From assembly GCF_023217965.1 (NCBI RefSeq), contig NZ_JALPSC010000001.1, positions 1,178,001 through 1,242,000 of the forward strand: 64,000 nucleotides of DNA, given 5' to 3'. This document shows positions 48,405 to 57,178 of this stretch, one piece after another. The DNA is from Prevotella sp. E13-27 (GTDB lineage Bacteria; Bacteroidota; Bacteroidia; Bacteroidales; Bacteroidaceae). The number at the start of each line of letters is the position of its first letter. Positions within the stretch are counted from its first letter, which is position 1. A model generated the notes under the pieces. It did no database searches. It worked only from the letters and a program-made list of their open reading frames with translations, and was not told the origin of the DNA. The translations under genes and the position numbers were made by a program.

Positions 48405-49727
48405 ATGCCTAAGAAATTAACCACAGAAGAGTTTATTAGTCGTGCTATTGCAAAGCACGGCGAAGGTAGATATTGTTACGATAATGTTATATACGAAAGA
48501 GGTGATTTAAATGTTGAGATTATATGTCCTGTCCATGGGGCTTATTATCAGAGAGCCTCAATACATTTAGCAGGACATGGTTGTCCACGATGCGCTATAG
48601 ATAGTAGAAATGAATCAAATAGAAAAACTACTGAAGATTTTATAAAAAAAGCAAAACTTATTCATGGAGAATCATACTGTTATGATTCAGTCAAGTATAA
48701 CGGTTGTGATTCTCACGTTGAAATTATTTGTCCTTTGCATGGGCCGTTCTTACAAACACCGACAAAACATTTGCAGGGTAGCGGATGCCCTATGTGTAAT
48801 AAAACGCATAAAAAGACTACAGAAGAGTTTATTATTGAGGCTCAAAAGGTTCATGGTAACAAATATGACTATTCACTTGTAGATTATGTCAATGATCGAA
48901 CTAATGTAAAAATCATATGCCCGAAACATGGCATTTTCGAGCAATTACCCACTCATCATTTAAAAAAAAGTGGATGCAGAAAATGTTATGATGAAAAGAA
49001 TAGTCGTAGGAGATTATTTGATCAATCATTATTTATCCAAAGAGCTAAAGATACTCATGGAGATTCGTTTGATTATTCGAAATCCATTTATAAAGGGATG
49101 AGAAGGAAATTAGAAATAATATGTCGCAAGCATGGAAGTTTTTGGCAAACTCCACACATGCATTTACAAGGCCATGGTTGTCCAAAGTGTATTGGTAAAT
49201 TCAGAACAACTGAAGAATTTATAAAAATGGCTAAAGAAGTTCATGGTGACAGATACGATTATTCGAAGACTGAATACAAAGGGTTCAATGAGAAAGTTCA
49301 TATAACTTGTCCTAAACATGGGGACTTTCAACAAAATAGTTATGTACACCTAACAGGTAGCGGATGTCCTTATTGTAAGAACTCTAAAGGAGAAGATGCA
49401 ATTGCTCATTTTTTAAAGAAGCATGGTATTAAGTATATTCCTCAATATCGTTTTACAAATAATTATTCTTTCTGCGAGAATAAATACATCTACGTCGATT
49501 TCTTTTTGCCAAATGATTCTATTATAATTGAATTTAATGGCCTACAGCACTATGGGGCTGTAGATTTTTGGGGTGGAGAAAAAGTTTTTCAGAAACAAAA
49601 GAATCGAGACGAAACAGTAAGAATGTATTGTAAAGACAATAATATAAGGCTATTGGAAATCCCATATACAAAGATGGGTGACATAAATATATTGATTGAA
49701 GATTTCTTGAAAGTCATTAGTCACTAA
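48405..49727 (+). CDS. Zinc-knuckle-repeat protein with C-terminal nuclease-like domain
   Basis: 440 residues. Five copies of a 60-70-residue unit follow each other: a TTEEFI helix, an HG-x-x-YDYS segment, then C-x2-H-G and about 15 residues later GC-x2-C (first copy Cys41, His44, Cys60, Cys63). Each should bind one zinc. Residues about 327-440 look like a PD-(D/E)XK or Vsr-like nuclease: SKGEDAIAHFLKKHGIKY (Glu330), YVDFFLPNDSIIIEFNGLQHY (Asp365, Glu376, His382), IRLLEIPYTK. Possibly a sequence-specific nuclease for phage defence or homing; function is inferred. Strongly AT-rich. Confidence 0.75.
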   Translation: MPKKLTTEEFISRAIAKHGEGRYCYDNVIYERGDLNVEIICPVHGAYYQRASIHLAGHGCPRCAIDSRNESNRKTTEDFIKKAKLIHGESYCYDSVKYNGCDSHVEIICPLHGPFLQTPTKHLQGSGCPMCNKTHKKTTEEFIIEAQKVHGNKYDYSLVDYVNDRTNVKIICPKHGIFEQLPTHHLKKSGCRKCYDEKNSRRRLFDQSLFIQRAKDTHGDSFDYSKSIYKGMRRKLEIICRKHGSFWQTPHMHLQGHGCPKCIGKFRTTEEFIKMAKEVHGDRYDYSKTEYKGFNEKVHITCPKHGDFQQNSYVHLTGSGCPYCKNSKGEDAIAHFLKKHGIKYIPQYRFTNNYSFCENKYIYVDFFLPNDSIIIEFNGLQHYGAVDFWGGEKVFQKQKNRDETVRMYCKDNNIRLLEIPYTKMGDINILIEDFLKVISH

Positions 49728-49748
49728 TGACATATAATAACTATTTAT

Positions 49749-50960
49749 ATGAAACAGTTTATAGAACTTCTTGATAGAGTTATTGGTGATTCCAAAACTC
49801 TTAACAAAACCGAGTTTGAAAACAAGTATAAGGGTAAGGTTATACCGATTATCCTAAACGCTCCGTGTGTTTTCAATGGCTCAACGTACCTTTTTCGTGG
49901 TCGACTTGCAGAGGACGTCGGCTTAGATGAGGATTTGTCAAGTCCTGCAACATTTTCCTATGTTCCCCTATTTTTGAACAAATACGGAAAGCCCAAAATA
50001 GGGAGGGCAAACTATGAAGGTCAGTCCATCTTCTATGCTTCTGAACATATAAAGACCAACTTCAAGGAGATAAGCAAAGACAGCAACATCGGTGACGAAG
50101 CATACATGGCGAAATGGAGAATCAAGCCCAACTCGAACATGCATCTGTATCGCACAACACCAGCATGGGGGATAAGTACAACAAATGATGCTCATAGCAC
50201 TTTTACGATAACAGACCCATGCATCGTGAATTGCGAGTTGGGACTGTATTTGAAGCGGTTGGGCTATTTAATGATGTCAGACGAGGATGCTGGGAAATAT
50301 TTAGGTTCTTCGTTCATTGCCAATTGTATATATTCAGCCAATGGTTCTATTAAAGACTCTGTTGGAAACAAAATTGAGGCCCATTATGACGGCATTGCCT
50401 ATCCAAGTGTTGCAGCAGGTGGATCAGATGAAGTAAACATCGCTCTAAAACCTGAATTTGTTGACAAGCATCTCGAATTGGAATGTGTCATCAAAGGGCG
50501 ATTGGCACCAGATATGCGGTCAGTGAAATATGAGAAGATAGGAATCAATGAGGGTGGTAGAATCGTTTGGTATTCATCCTTTATAGACGAGAGTTCCATC
50601 ATTGACATTGTGCCGACGTATTTCAACACTACAGGGCGCAGTGTTGATTTGGCGGACGGAAAGATTCTTGATGCCAATAATAAGATGGTAAGCTCAGAGA
50701 TGGTGCCATTTACCCAAGCCGTCAATTTTCATCGCGACGAGTTGTTTAACGGATTGGCTGAATTTATGAACACCCAGGTTAAGGAGAACCAAATAGACGA
50801 TATTACAGCATTAGATAAGACTGTCCGAATAGGTGTCATAAGAGAATTCTCAGGCTGGAAGTTGGTCAATGGCGACCAAACCATCCTACTAAGTAGGGTC
50901 TTATTCTCCATTACCTTGAAGAACCAACTAAGAAAACTTTCTCCAGATGAAGTAAGGTGA
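49749..50960 (+). CDS. RES-like domain protein of unknown function
   Basis: 403 residues. Residues about 40-135 recall the RES fold: STYLFRGRLAEDVG, then GRANYEGQSIFYASEHIKTN and MAKWRIKPNSNMHLYRT, with an Arg, a Gly-Arg-x-N-x-x-G and a Tyr at places where RES NADases have theirs. The rest (YLKRLGYLMMSDEDAGKYLG, AHYDGIAYPSVAAGG) also appears in longer RES-like proteins, where it completes the fold. No antitoxin gene is obvious beside it. It starts 21 bases after the zinc-knuckle nuclease gene and may be cotranscribed. Confidence 0.5.
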   Translation: MKQFIELLDRVIGDSKTLNKTEFENKYKGKVIPIILNAPCVFNGSTYLFRGRLAEDVGLDEDLSSPATFSYVPLFLNKYGKPKIGRANYEGQSIFYASEHIKTNFKEISKDSNIGDEAYMAKWRIKPNSNMHLYRTTPAWGISTTNDAHSTFTITDPCIVNCELGLYLKRLGYLMMSDEDAGKYLGSSFIANCIYSANGSIKDSVGNKIEAHYDGIAYPSVAAGGSDEVNIALKPEFVDKHLELECVIKGRLAPDMRSVKYEKIGINEGGRIVWYSSFIDESSIIDIVPTYFNTTGRSVDLADGKILDANNKMVSSEMVPFTQAVNFHRDELFNGLAEFMNTQVKENQIDDITALDKTVRIGVIREFSGWKLVNGDQTILLSRVLFSITLKNQLRKLSPDEVR

Positions 50961-50971
50961 TGGTTAGATTA

Positions 50972-51013
50972 AGATTGGCGATGCCAGATGTGTTCTTACG
51001 ACATCGCCAATCT
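50972..51013 (+). terminator. Hairpin after RES-like gene
   Basis: AGATTGGCGATG and CATCGCCAATCT form a perfect 12-bp stem with an 18-base loop. There is no long T-run after it, so it may be a weak terminator or an mRNA-stabilising end. Confidence 0.6.
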
Positions 51014-51048
51014 CTAATGCATAACATAACTAATGAGCCCCAAATACT

Positions 51049-51666
51049 ATGAGTTACTTCTCCAAAGAAACGCTCAACAACCTACGTCTACAACAAGGCA
51101 TGTCTGCCCATCGTCGCCAGAGAAGCCTTGACATTACGCTGGCCTGCAAGCTGACGTTGACGTATGTCAAGTATCACCTGATGATGGATTACAGACAGTT
51201 GGCTATGAGCATGCACCAAATGACGTATCAGGAGGCAGAGCGGCAGGCAGAGATGATGAATCAGATAACTATCGTCCACCATTCGGCTGCGGACTTCCTC
51301 GACACACCAGATGACAGGGTGAACGACTCCATCGATACCTACAGGGCATATAAGCGGCTGCTGGAAGAGTACAGCGACGAGGTGTTTGTGCTTGCCGTCG
51401 TGGAGGAGTTCTGCAAGAGGGTGTATGAGGACGATGAGCATTTCATCTTTTTCAAGCCTTTCTGCAACCTGTACTACTCCGTCTATGCCGATGCGCTGCT
51501 ATGGTATCAACAGGGCAGGATTGACTACTACACATTCTGCATAGAATTCCAGGAACTCAGTTGGATGGACGGCAGTCGCACACCTCTCGACGGTAAGAGG
51601 CTCAAAATGTACATCATGTCAATGCGAGAAGTGGTGGACTTTTATAAACAACAGATGAATAAATAG
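51049..51666 (+). CDS. Helical protein of unknown function
   Basis: 205 residues, largely alpha-helical by composition (RRQRSLDITLACKLTLTYVK, SIDTYRAYKRLLEEYSDEV, FFKPFCNLYYSVYADALLWY). No signal, membrane segment or known motif. Its GC content is near that of the core genes, and in this and its helical make-up it resembles the unknown gene at 45920. Confidence 0.65.
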   Translation: MSYFSKETLNNLRLQQGMSAHRRQRSLDITLACKLTLTYVKYHLMMDYRQLAMSMHQMTYQEAERQAEMMNQITIVHHSAADFLDTPDDRVNDSIDTYRAYKRLLEEYSDEVFVLAVVEEFCKRVYEDDEHFIFFKPFCNLYYSVYADALLWYQQGRIDYYTFCIEFQELSWMDGSRTPLDGKRLKMYIMSMREVVDFYKQQMNK

Positions 51667-51727
51667 TAAAAGGAAAGGCTGTAGATAATAAAAAAGAACA
51701 GGCCCAGGAAAAAAGATGTGAATAGAT

Positions 51728-51758
51728 TTTGTTCTTTCAGAAAGAATGATTAGCTTTG
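51728..51758 (+). promoter_or_regulatory. Strong promoter with no downstream gene
   Basis: TTTG (51728-51731), exactly 19 bases, then TAGCTTTG (51751-51758): full agreement with the Bacteroidetes consensus. The first transcribed bases form the hairpin at 51761-51802. Confidence 0.65.
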
Positions 51759-51760
51759 CA

Positions 51761-51802
51761 CCCGATGATGGGCCATAAAACGGCTGGTGACACATCATCG
51801 GG
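51761..51802 (+). ncRNA. Candidate small RNA 5' hairpin
   Basis: CCCGATGATG (51761-51770) pairs perfectly with CATCATCGGG (51793-51802), with an inner GCC/GGC pair in the loop. It starts directly after the -7 element. The 3' end is not defined. Confidence 0.35.
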
Positions 51803-52026
51803 TGTTCATTGAGTGCATTTCATAGCAGAATGTGGAATTGAGTACAGTTGCAAAACAGTAGAACTCCTATTATTGATTTGAATATCAGTGAGTTACATTT
51901 GAATAAGAAAGAGACTGGTAACACTTTAGAAACGAGAGGACTTACATATTCCTACACATTTCTCACCAAACCAAAGAACGCTCATCTTGGTTGCAAAGGT
52001 ACAAAACATTTCCCAAATAGTCAAAA

Positions 52027-52217
52027 GGTTTCGACTACTTTTAGCGATCTTTTGTACATAAACACCACATAACTTCGACTTAAATCCAAGTCATAAGTTC
52101 GACTAAATGGGGGCATATAGTGATGCGTCGATTTTCCTTTGTTTTCAGCATTTCAGCCATGTTGAAGCTGTTAGTTCGACTAAACTCCGACTAAAAGTTC
52201 GACTAAACTTCGACTAA
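52027..52217. repeat. TTCGACTAAA direct repeats
   Basis: About seven copies of (G)TTCGACTAAA or close variants near 52027, 52074, 52099, 52172, 52185, 52197 and 52209, the last four in tandem at about 12-base spacing. The array runs into the end of the AlbA_2 gene. Confidence 0.8.
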
Positions 52218-53873
52218 AACCCACTTCTTCTTTTCTACTAGTTTAATGACTCCCTGTTTCTTCAGTGCAGACAGCATATTACCAATCTTCCTTATCTTTT
52301 GTTCCTCGGTGAGCACATCAGACAACTTGGATTGCAACAGCGTATTAAGTTCTGCTCTTGTGGCTCCGCCAAATGAGCGCAGATACTGAATTATCATGTC
52401 TTTGAAGTGGAGGTCATTGAAACTCTTGTTCCGAATATACTCTGTCTTTAATTCCTTGTCATCGACAGTTTTGGCGGTATAAGCAGATAGGAACAGCTTT
52501 GGATATCGCCCTTCTACAAGATGTAGTTTGCGCAAACGTGAAGCAATATCCTTGTCAATCTTTTCATGCTTTTGCACCATGTCAAGTGCAATACAGTCGT
52601 ACAGCGACAGATCTGGATTGGCTTTCAACAAGCGGTAATACTGCTCATTGATAAGTTTGCCGTATATCTTAACCGTTACCTCTTTCTTGGCTTGGTCTAT
52701 CTGATAGTCAGGCATGGGGAAGAAACGTTTCTGCTGTTCAGTGAACACTTTCCGTATTCCACGACCGATAGTGTCGATCATATTGAAGTTCACCATTCCT
52801 TGGCAAAGTGCATAGTTGCGGTAATACTTCTGTGGTCCCGTCTGTTCAATGGCATTGCGTACAGAACCAGGCAGGAAGTAACCGCCATTAGAGAATGTCA
52901 CAGAGTCAGGAGTCTCAACCATCGTCACCTTTTCCTGCATGGTATAGTCCTGATGAGCGATAGCATTATGTAAGATTTCACGGATGCTATACTCGTCATA
53001 TTGTTTTACAATGTCTGGGAATAGTGTTCCACCAGGCAATATCCGCTGATTAAGATTTCGGATTTTGGCAAGGGCTTCATCTACTGTCAAAAGGAACGGA
53101 ATAGTGAAATGCTCATAATCCCTCTTCTCATATTGCCCATCAATCAGTACCCATGTAATAGTGGCAACGGATGGGGCCAGATAATGGACGGCTGTAGGCT
53201 TACCAAGAAGCAAGATGGCAGCCCTCGTCAGTTTGCCCTTAACCGCAACACCAGCCCTGCCAAGCAGTTCCATATCATCCCAAGTATCAACCTCGGTTGC
53301 TAACTTCGGATGAACAGACTTATATTCTTCACGAGCTTTTTGCAGAGCCATTGGCTCCAAATCATCAAGTGTAGCCTCTGCGACGATTTCTGCAGACCAG
53401 TCGTATGTTGGACTTGTTTCCTCCAAAATAGCATTCAGACGTTCCGGTGTCAGTTCCACCAGCGAGTCCTCTATCCGTTGCCATGCTTTGTTATGGGCAT
53501 AGACAGGTAACTTCGGCAGATGTTTTGGAATATGAATCACCCAAACTTTCTTATGGGTGTCCTCCGTGATGAACTCCTCTATATCCAGACCTTCGCTTGA
53601 CAGGTTGGCACACAGATTAGTCAGTCGAAGTGTCGCTTGCTGAGTTGTATAGTTGTATGTATCCGTCCCAACTATTTTCAAAGTCTTATCTTCAACACCA
53701 ACAACCAGATGCCCACCCTCCATGTTAGCCAGTGCTGACACGTAGGAGATGACATCATCCTTCTCATGACCGCTGAAGTCATTCTTCAAGTTCTTGAACT
53801 CCTTCCACTCACAACCCTCGTCCTCTTTGGGGTATTGCTTGATGAGATATTGTTGTAATGCTTGCTCTGTCAT
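52203..53873 (-). CDS. AlbA_2/Schlafen-like putative DNA-binding protein with ATPase-like domain
   Basis: 556 residues. Residues about 15-130 are an AlbA_2 domain (EGCEWKEFKNLKNDFSGHEK, ALANMEGGHLVVGVED). The centre has the HATPase_c_4-like core: EYSIREILHNAIAHQDYTMQ (N-box-like), TFSNGGYFLPGSVRN and NFNMIDTIGRGIRKVF. The C-terminus looks like a winged helix (FKDMIIQYLRSFGGATRAEL). Such proteins occur as regulators and in mobile or defence regions; the target is unknown. The last residues (VLVEV) are encoded by the TTCGACTAAA repeat array. Confidence 0.85.
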   Translation of the reverse strand: MTEQALQQYLIKQYPKEDEGCEWKEFKNLKNDFSGHEKDDVISYVSALANMEGGHLVVGVEDKTLKIVGTDTYNYTTQQATLRLTNLCANLSSEGLDIEEFITEDTHKKVWVIHIPKHLPKLPVYAHNKAWQRIEDSLVELTPERLNAILEETSPTYDWSAEIVAEATLDDLEPMALQKAREEYKSVHPKLATEVDTWDDMELLGRAGVAVKGKLTRAAILLLGKPTAVHYLAPSVATITWVLIDGQYEKRDYEHFTIPFLLTVDEALAKIRNLNQRILPGGTLFPDIVKQYDEYSIREILHNAIAHQDYTMQEKVTMVETPDSVTFSNGGYFLPGSVRNAIEQTGPQKYYRNYALCQGMVNFNMIDTIGRGIRKVFTEQQKRFFPMPDYQIDQAKKEVTVKIYGKLINEQYYRLLKANPDLSLYDCIALDMVQKHEKIDKDIASRLRKLHLVEGRYPKLFLSAYTAKTVDDKELKTEYIRNKSFNDLHFKDMIIQYLRSFGGATRAELNTLLQSKLSDVLTEEQKIRKIGNMLSALKKQGVIKLVEKKKWVLVEV

Positions 53874-53963
53874 ATCTTGTACGTTTGTTAATCCGACTTA
53901 TATATAACGCTTGTTGCCTGCTAAATATGATTCCTTTGCTTGTTAATTCTACAGAATCACATA

Positions 53964-54710
53964 TTAATCAGTGGCGATTGTCTTTATTTCTGGCATCTGC
54001 TGTATAATTTCTCCTTGTAGCAATTTCCCATTCGCTTTTTTATTTCGCTTAGTTCCATCCTGTCCCCAAGTACCCCATTGTTTAAAAAAGAATGGTATAT
54101 TATGCTGGCTTGCTTGCTCTCTAATATTTAATATCCATTCTTCTTTCATTGGTCTTGCCAGAAAACCGCTTTCACCTCCAACGATAATCCATTGGATATT
54201 TTCAAGGTTTAATTCCCCGATATCTTCTAATAAAGGCTCACAGGACAAAAAATGGATTCTTGCATCTATCATGGACAAATGATTCACACGATATTTCGTC
54301 TTTTTATTCTCGACAGTAACACCTAACCATGCATTATTTGGAACCTTTCTGTTTTTAAAATACTCTTCCATTCGCTCAGCTCTTTTAGTTAGTATCTGAT
54401 AACGATGTTGTGGAGTATCCCTTATTACATCCATCACTTTGTCTATAAACTCAAAAGGAACATCTTTATGAAAGATGTCTGCCATAGAACACACAAACAC
54501 ATTATGGCTTCCCTTCCATTTATATGGTTCATCCAAATCGTCTTCATGTATTGTTAGTTGAAACCCATTTATGTATTTTTTTTGTCCCATTGCTTTTAAT
54601 CGCCTTGCCATCACTTCCGCATAGCAATGAGCACAACCATCTGATTGTTTAGTACAGCCAGTAACAGGATTCCATGTTTTATCTGTCCACTCTATTTTTG
54701 TTTCTGCCAT
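53964..54710 (-). CDS. Three-Cys-motif protein (DUF5131, phage Gp37/Gp68 family)
   Basis: 248 residues from the ATG at 54710; a GTG at 54713 is an alternative. The signature is the cysteine group in WNPVTGCTKQSDGCAHCYAE, radical-SAM-like in layout, then VFVCSMADIFHKDVP, YQILTKRAERMEEYF, WLGVTVENKK and WIIVGGESGFLARPM. The ATG overlaps the TcmP stop by one base (TGATG), so the two are coupled. The biochemical role of the family is not established. The pairing with TcmP is a known genomic association. Confidence 0.9.
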   Translation of the reverse strand: MAETKIEWTDKTWNPVTGCTKQSDGCAHCYAEVMARRLKAMGQKKYINGFQLTIHEDDLDEPYKWKGSHNVFVCSMADIFHKDVPFEFIDKVMDVIRDTPQHRYQILTKRAERMEEYFKNRKVPNNAWLGVTVENKKTKYRVNHLSMIDARIHFLSCEPLLEDIGELNLENIQWIIVGGESGFLARPMKEEWILNIREQASQHNIPFFFKQWGTWGQDGTKRNKKANGKLLQGEIIQQMPEIKTIATD

Positions 54711-55900
54711 CACTTAAAATTTAATATACATTCCTTTATTAACAAAACACTAACCGTGTGTTGTTTGTTGTCCTGATAAACAGAGGACAATCTGCCTTCA
54801 CTATGTAGTCTTCTTAATGCTTCTGTATAATGACTACGACAATAAAGTTCTTTCTTTTGATGCTCTTCGAAAACATCTAATGCAGATATTCTTCTCCCTT
54901 TATAAGCAGCAAACAATTTGTCTTTAAGCGCATCAATGTTCTCAGATGCGATATCAAACAAATCTTCAACAGGATTGAGTATTTTCTTTACATCAAAAGT
55001 ATAGGTGTTTACACCGTCAAAAATAGTTCCTACATTAGCAAAGTCATTATAAATTTGCTTGATTAGATCAAACCCTCTTTTTGATTTTGTCAAATGAAGG
55101 ATGAAATGACTTGTCGTTTCTACGTCTTCTTCTTGAAACTTAAATGCTGTGTAATAGACGTTACCTCCAAGTATTTTATCATATTCTTTACCTAGATTGT
55201 CAATAATAAATTGCAATCTTTCAGCAACCCTAGTTTTATTTCTTACAAGAACCTTAAGGCTATCAAAACTATGCGGAAACAGACAACGCATCAGAGGCTC
55301 AAACTTTTCATTTTCTAACGCAGGGTTTATCCTTTTGGTATTTATGAAAATGAAAAGTTCGTTCCCCCAATAATTCAAGAATTGAGACAAAATACTCGTA
55401 TCAATTCCTTTATATCCAAATGGATCAATAAATAATACTGACGGGCATTCATTCTTACCATTTCTCATGGGATTACGAGTGATAAATTCATTTATCGCTT
55501 CGCATTCTCCTACTGCACTATGTCCAAAATGGGGTTTATAGTAAAACGTCCCTTCTGGATATAGTTTTAAAAAGTTCTCTTTCAATTGTTCTGAATATTC
55601 TTTATCATTAAAGACCATCCACACTTTTTGCTTAAGCATATTGTCATTATTGCATTTTTTTGCAATCAACAATGGTGTTGACACATTTCCATCTTCATAT
55701 CTTCCAGGTCCTGCAAATAAATCAAAATAGCCAATACGCTCTGGCACATGTCTTTTGACAATTATTTTGCAATATTTGGGAAAATACTCAGACACAATGC
55801 TTGCCTTTACTCTTGATGAAAGAGTCTGTTTCTCAAAAAAACACTTTTCTATTTTTTCTGTGAATTTACCATACATATACTTTTTACTAAATTTGCACAT
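54710..55900 (-). CDS. tcmP: Three-Cys-motif partner protein TcmP
   Basis: 396 residues. The N-terminal half looks methyltransferase-like: YFDLFAGPGRYEDGNVSTPL (glycine loop) and CPSVLFIDPFGYKGIDTSIL (Asp-Pro-Phe catalytic-like strand). The C-terminal 70 residues look like a winged helix (ISALDVFEEHQKKELYCRSH, YTEALRRLHSEGRLSSVYQD). These are the marks of the TcmP family that accompanies DUF5131 three-Cys proteins. AT-rich, in an island with an IS element and a cut gene directly upstream. A role in phage defence has been suspected for such pairs but is not shown here. Confidence 0.88.
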   Translation of the reverse strand: MCKFSKKYMYGKFTEKIEKCFFEKQTLSSRVKASIVSEYFPKYCKIIVKRHVPERIGYFDLFAGPGRYEDGNVSTPLLIAKKCNNDNMLKQKVWMVFNDKEYSEQLKENFLKLYPEGTFYYKPHFGHSAVGECEAINEFITRNPMRNGKNECPSVLFIDPFGYKGIDTSILSQFLNYWGNELFIFINTKRINPALENEKFEPLMRCLFPHSFDSLKVLVRNKTRVAERLQFIIDNLGKEYDKILGGNVYYTAFKFQEEDVETTSHFILHLTKSKRGFDLIKQIYNDFANVGTIFDGVNTYTFDVKKILNPVEDLFDIASENIDALKDKLFAAYKGRRISALDVFEEHQKKELYCRSHYTEALRRLHSEGRLSSVYQDNKQHTVSVLLIKECILNFK

Positions 55901-55904
55901 TTGC

Positions 55905-56059
55905 TTAGGTGTACAATGATTGGTATTCTATTTCATCTTTCATCTTAACTATCAGGAAATCCACCCATTTTTGAGTATATCCATAGTTGTGATTCATATA
56001 ATCATAAACACAATAATCCGCTTTTGTATGTTCAGGATGTTCTGCACCATTATGTACTA
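55905..56059 (-). pseudogene. 3' fragment of a gene cut by the IS3 element
   Basis: An open minus-strand frame runs from the IS left end to the stop TAA at 55905, five bases before the TcmP start. Its codons read VHNGAEHPEHTKADYCVYDY, then MNHNYGYTQKWVDFLIVKMK and DEIEYQSLYT. The composition is clearly protein-like. No continuation is visible on the far side of the IS, so the rest has been deleted. It was probably the first gene of the TcmP operon. Family not recognised. Confidence 0.7.
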
Positions 56060-56129
56060 CCCTAGAAAAAGTTGAATGGTTTTTACCTTAACCCTGCCAT
56101 AGGTTGAATGCCTGTTGGGTACCTTAATT

Positions 56130-57143
56130 CTAACCCCTGGCAGAAGTTGAATGATTCTCCCTTAACCCTTGTTTTTGTTGAATAGGCTCCGCGGAAAGCC
56201 GTTCAATCATATTCAGGGTTTGCGGTGCAAAGGTACATGCCCCTTCTTGAATTTCCAAATTTTCGAGGTACTTTTCTCTGTAACTGATCCATTTTTTCTG
56301 TATTTTACCCGTACAAGATGCTGCCTGACGAGGCGTCATGTTGTTCAGCGACATGTGTGGACGTTCATTGTTATAGAAGGCCACAGCCTTTTCCATAGCC
56401 CTCCTCACTTCGCCTATAGAGTGGAATTTGATGTCCTTGAGCAGTTCGTTCTTGACGGTGTTGTTCTGGCGCTCTGCCACTGCATTGTCCTTGGGATCGC
56501 CGCTCTCCGTCATGCTAATCTTGATACCAGCCTCGATAAGCAGTGATGTATATGCAGCACTGACATACTGTACGCCTCTGTCTGAGTGATGGATGAGATT
56601 AACAACCTCGTCTACGGGTAGCTTCTCAAGAGCTTTCATGAGGCATTCTACGCTACACCAGGCTCCCATCGTCTCGCCAACATACCAGCTGATGATCTCC
56701 TTGGTATAGCTGTCCGTTATCATCGACAGGTAGCAGAAATCATAGCTGCCGTCATAATTCCAAATAGGGATATAGGTGATGTCTGTCACCCACACCTGAT
56801 TCTTGCGTATCGGTATGAAATCCTTTACCAGATTCGGATACGTAGGCAGCCCGTGAGTGGAGTCTGTCGTGCGGGGATGGCGTCTGGGGAGCCTCACGTT
56901 CAATCCGTTACGGGCTATTATCGCTTCCATCTTATCACGTCCCACCATATATTCATAATCAGCTCCAAAGCGCTCGCGATACATGTAGTGAAGTTTCTCA
57001 CCACCAAGTCCGGGGTCGAGCTCGCGTATATCCTTAATGAACTGGATGACCATTTCCTCCGTCAGTCGTTGCTTGCCTAACGTCTCCTTGTGCTGGTAAT
57101 ATGCCTGCCAGCTCTTGCCAAACAGCCGGCAGAGAAGGCCCAT
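56130..57143 (-). CDS. IS3-family transposase OrfB (DDE integrase core)
   Basis: 337 residues from the first ATG. The frame is open further upstream and overlaps the end of OrfA, so the real product is an OrfAB fusion. HTH_21-like region GLGGEKLHYMYRERFGADYE, then the DDE core: WVTDITYI (first Asp), LIHHSDRGVQYVS (second Asp), and DNAVAERQNNTVKNEL (Glu). The C-terminal part has FYNNERPHMSLNNMTP. The last 20 codons lie in the subterminal repeats of the element. Confidence 0.93.
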   Translation of the reverse strand: MGLLCRLFGKSWQAYYQHKETLGKQRLTEEMVIQFIKDIRELDPGLGGEKLHYMYRERFGADYEYMVGRDKMEAIIARNGLNVRLPRRHPRTTDSTHGLPTYPNLVKDFIPIRKNQVWVTDITYIPIWNYDGSYDFCYLSMITDSYTKEIISWYVGETMGAWCSVECLMKALEKLPVDEVVNLIHHSDRGVQYVSAAYTSLLIEAGIKISMTESGDPKDNAVAERQNNTVKNELLKDIKFHSIGEVRRAMEKAVAFYNNERPHMSLNNMTPRQAASCTGKIQKKWISYREKYLENLEIQEGACTFAPQTLNMIERLSAEPIQQKQGLRENHSTSARG

Positions 57144-57178
57144 GGTTTGGCCTTTGACCTTCTCTGCGGCAAGCGTCT

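Larger units (their letters stand above)
51667..52202. other. 536-base gap with an orphan promoter, a hairpin and direct repeats
   Basis: Holds a near-ideal plus-strand promoter (51728-51758) followed directly by a hairpin, a minus-strand TACCTTTG box near 51991, and the start of the TTCGACTAAA repeat array. No ORF with coding character begins at an ATG. Confidence 0.65.

Noticed and set aside
51848..52072. 74-codon plus-strand ORF
   Set aside because: Starts at TTG, has no promoter or family resemblance, and runs across repeat words.
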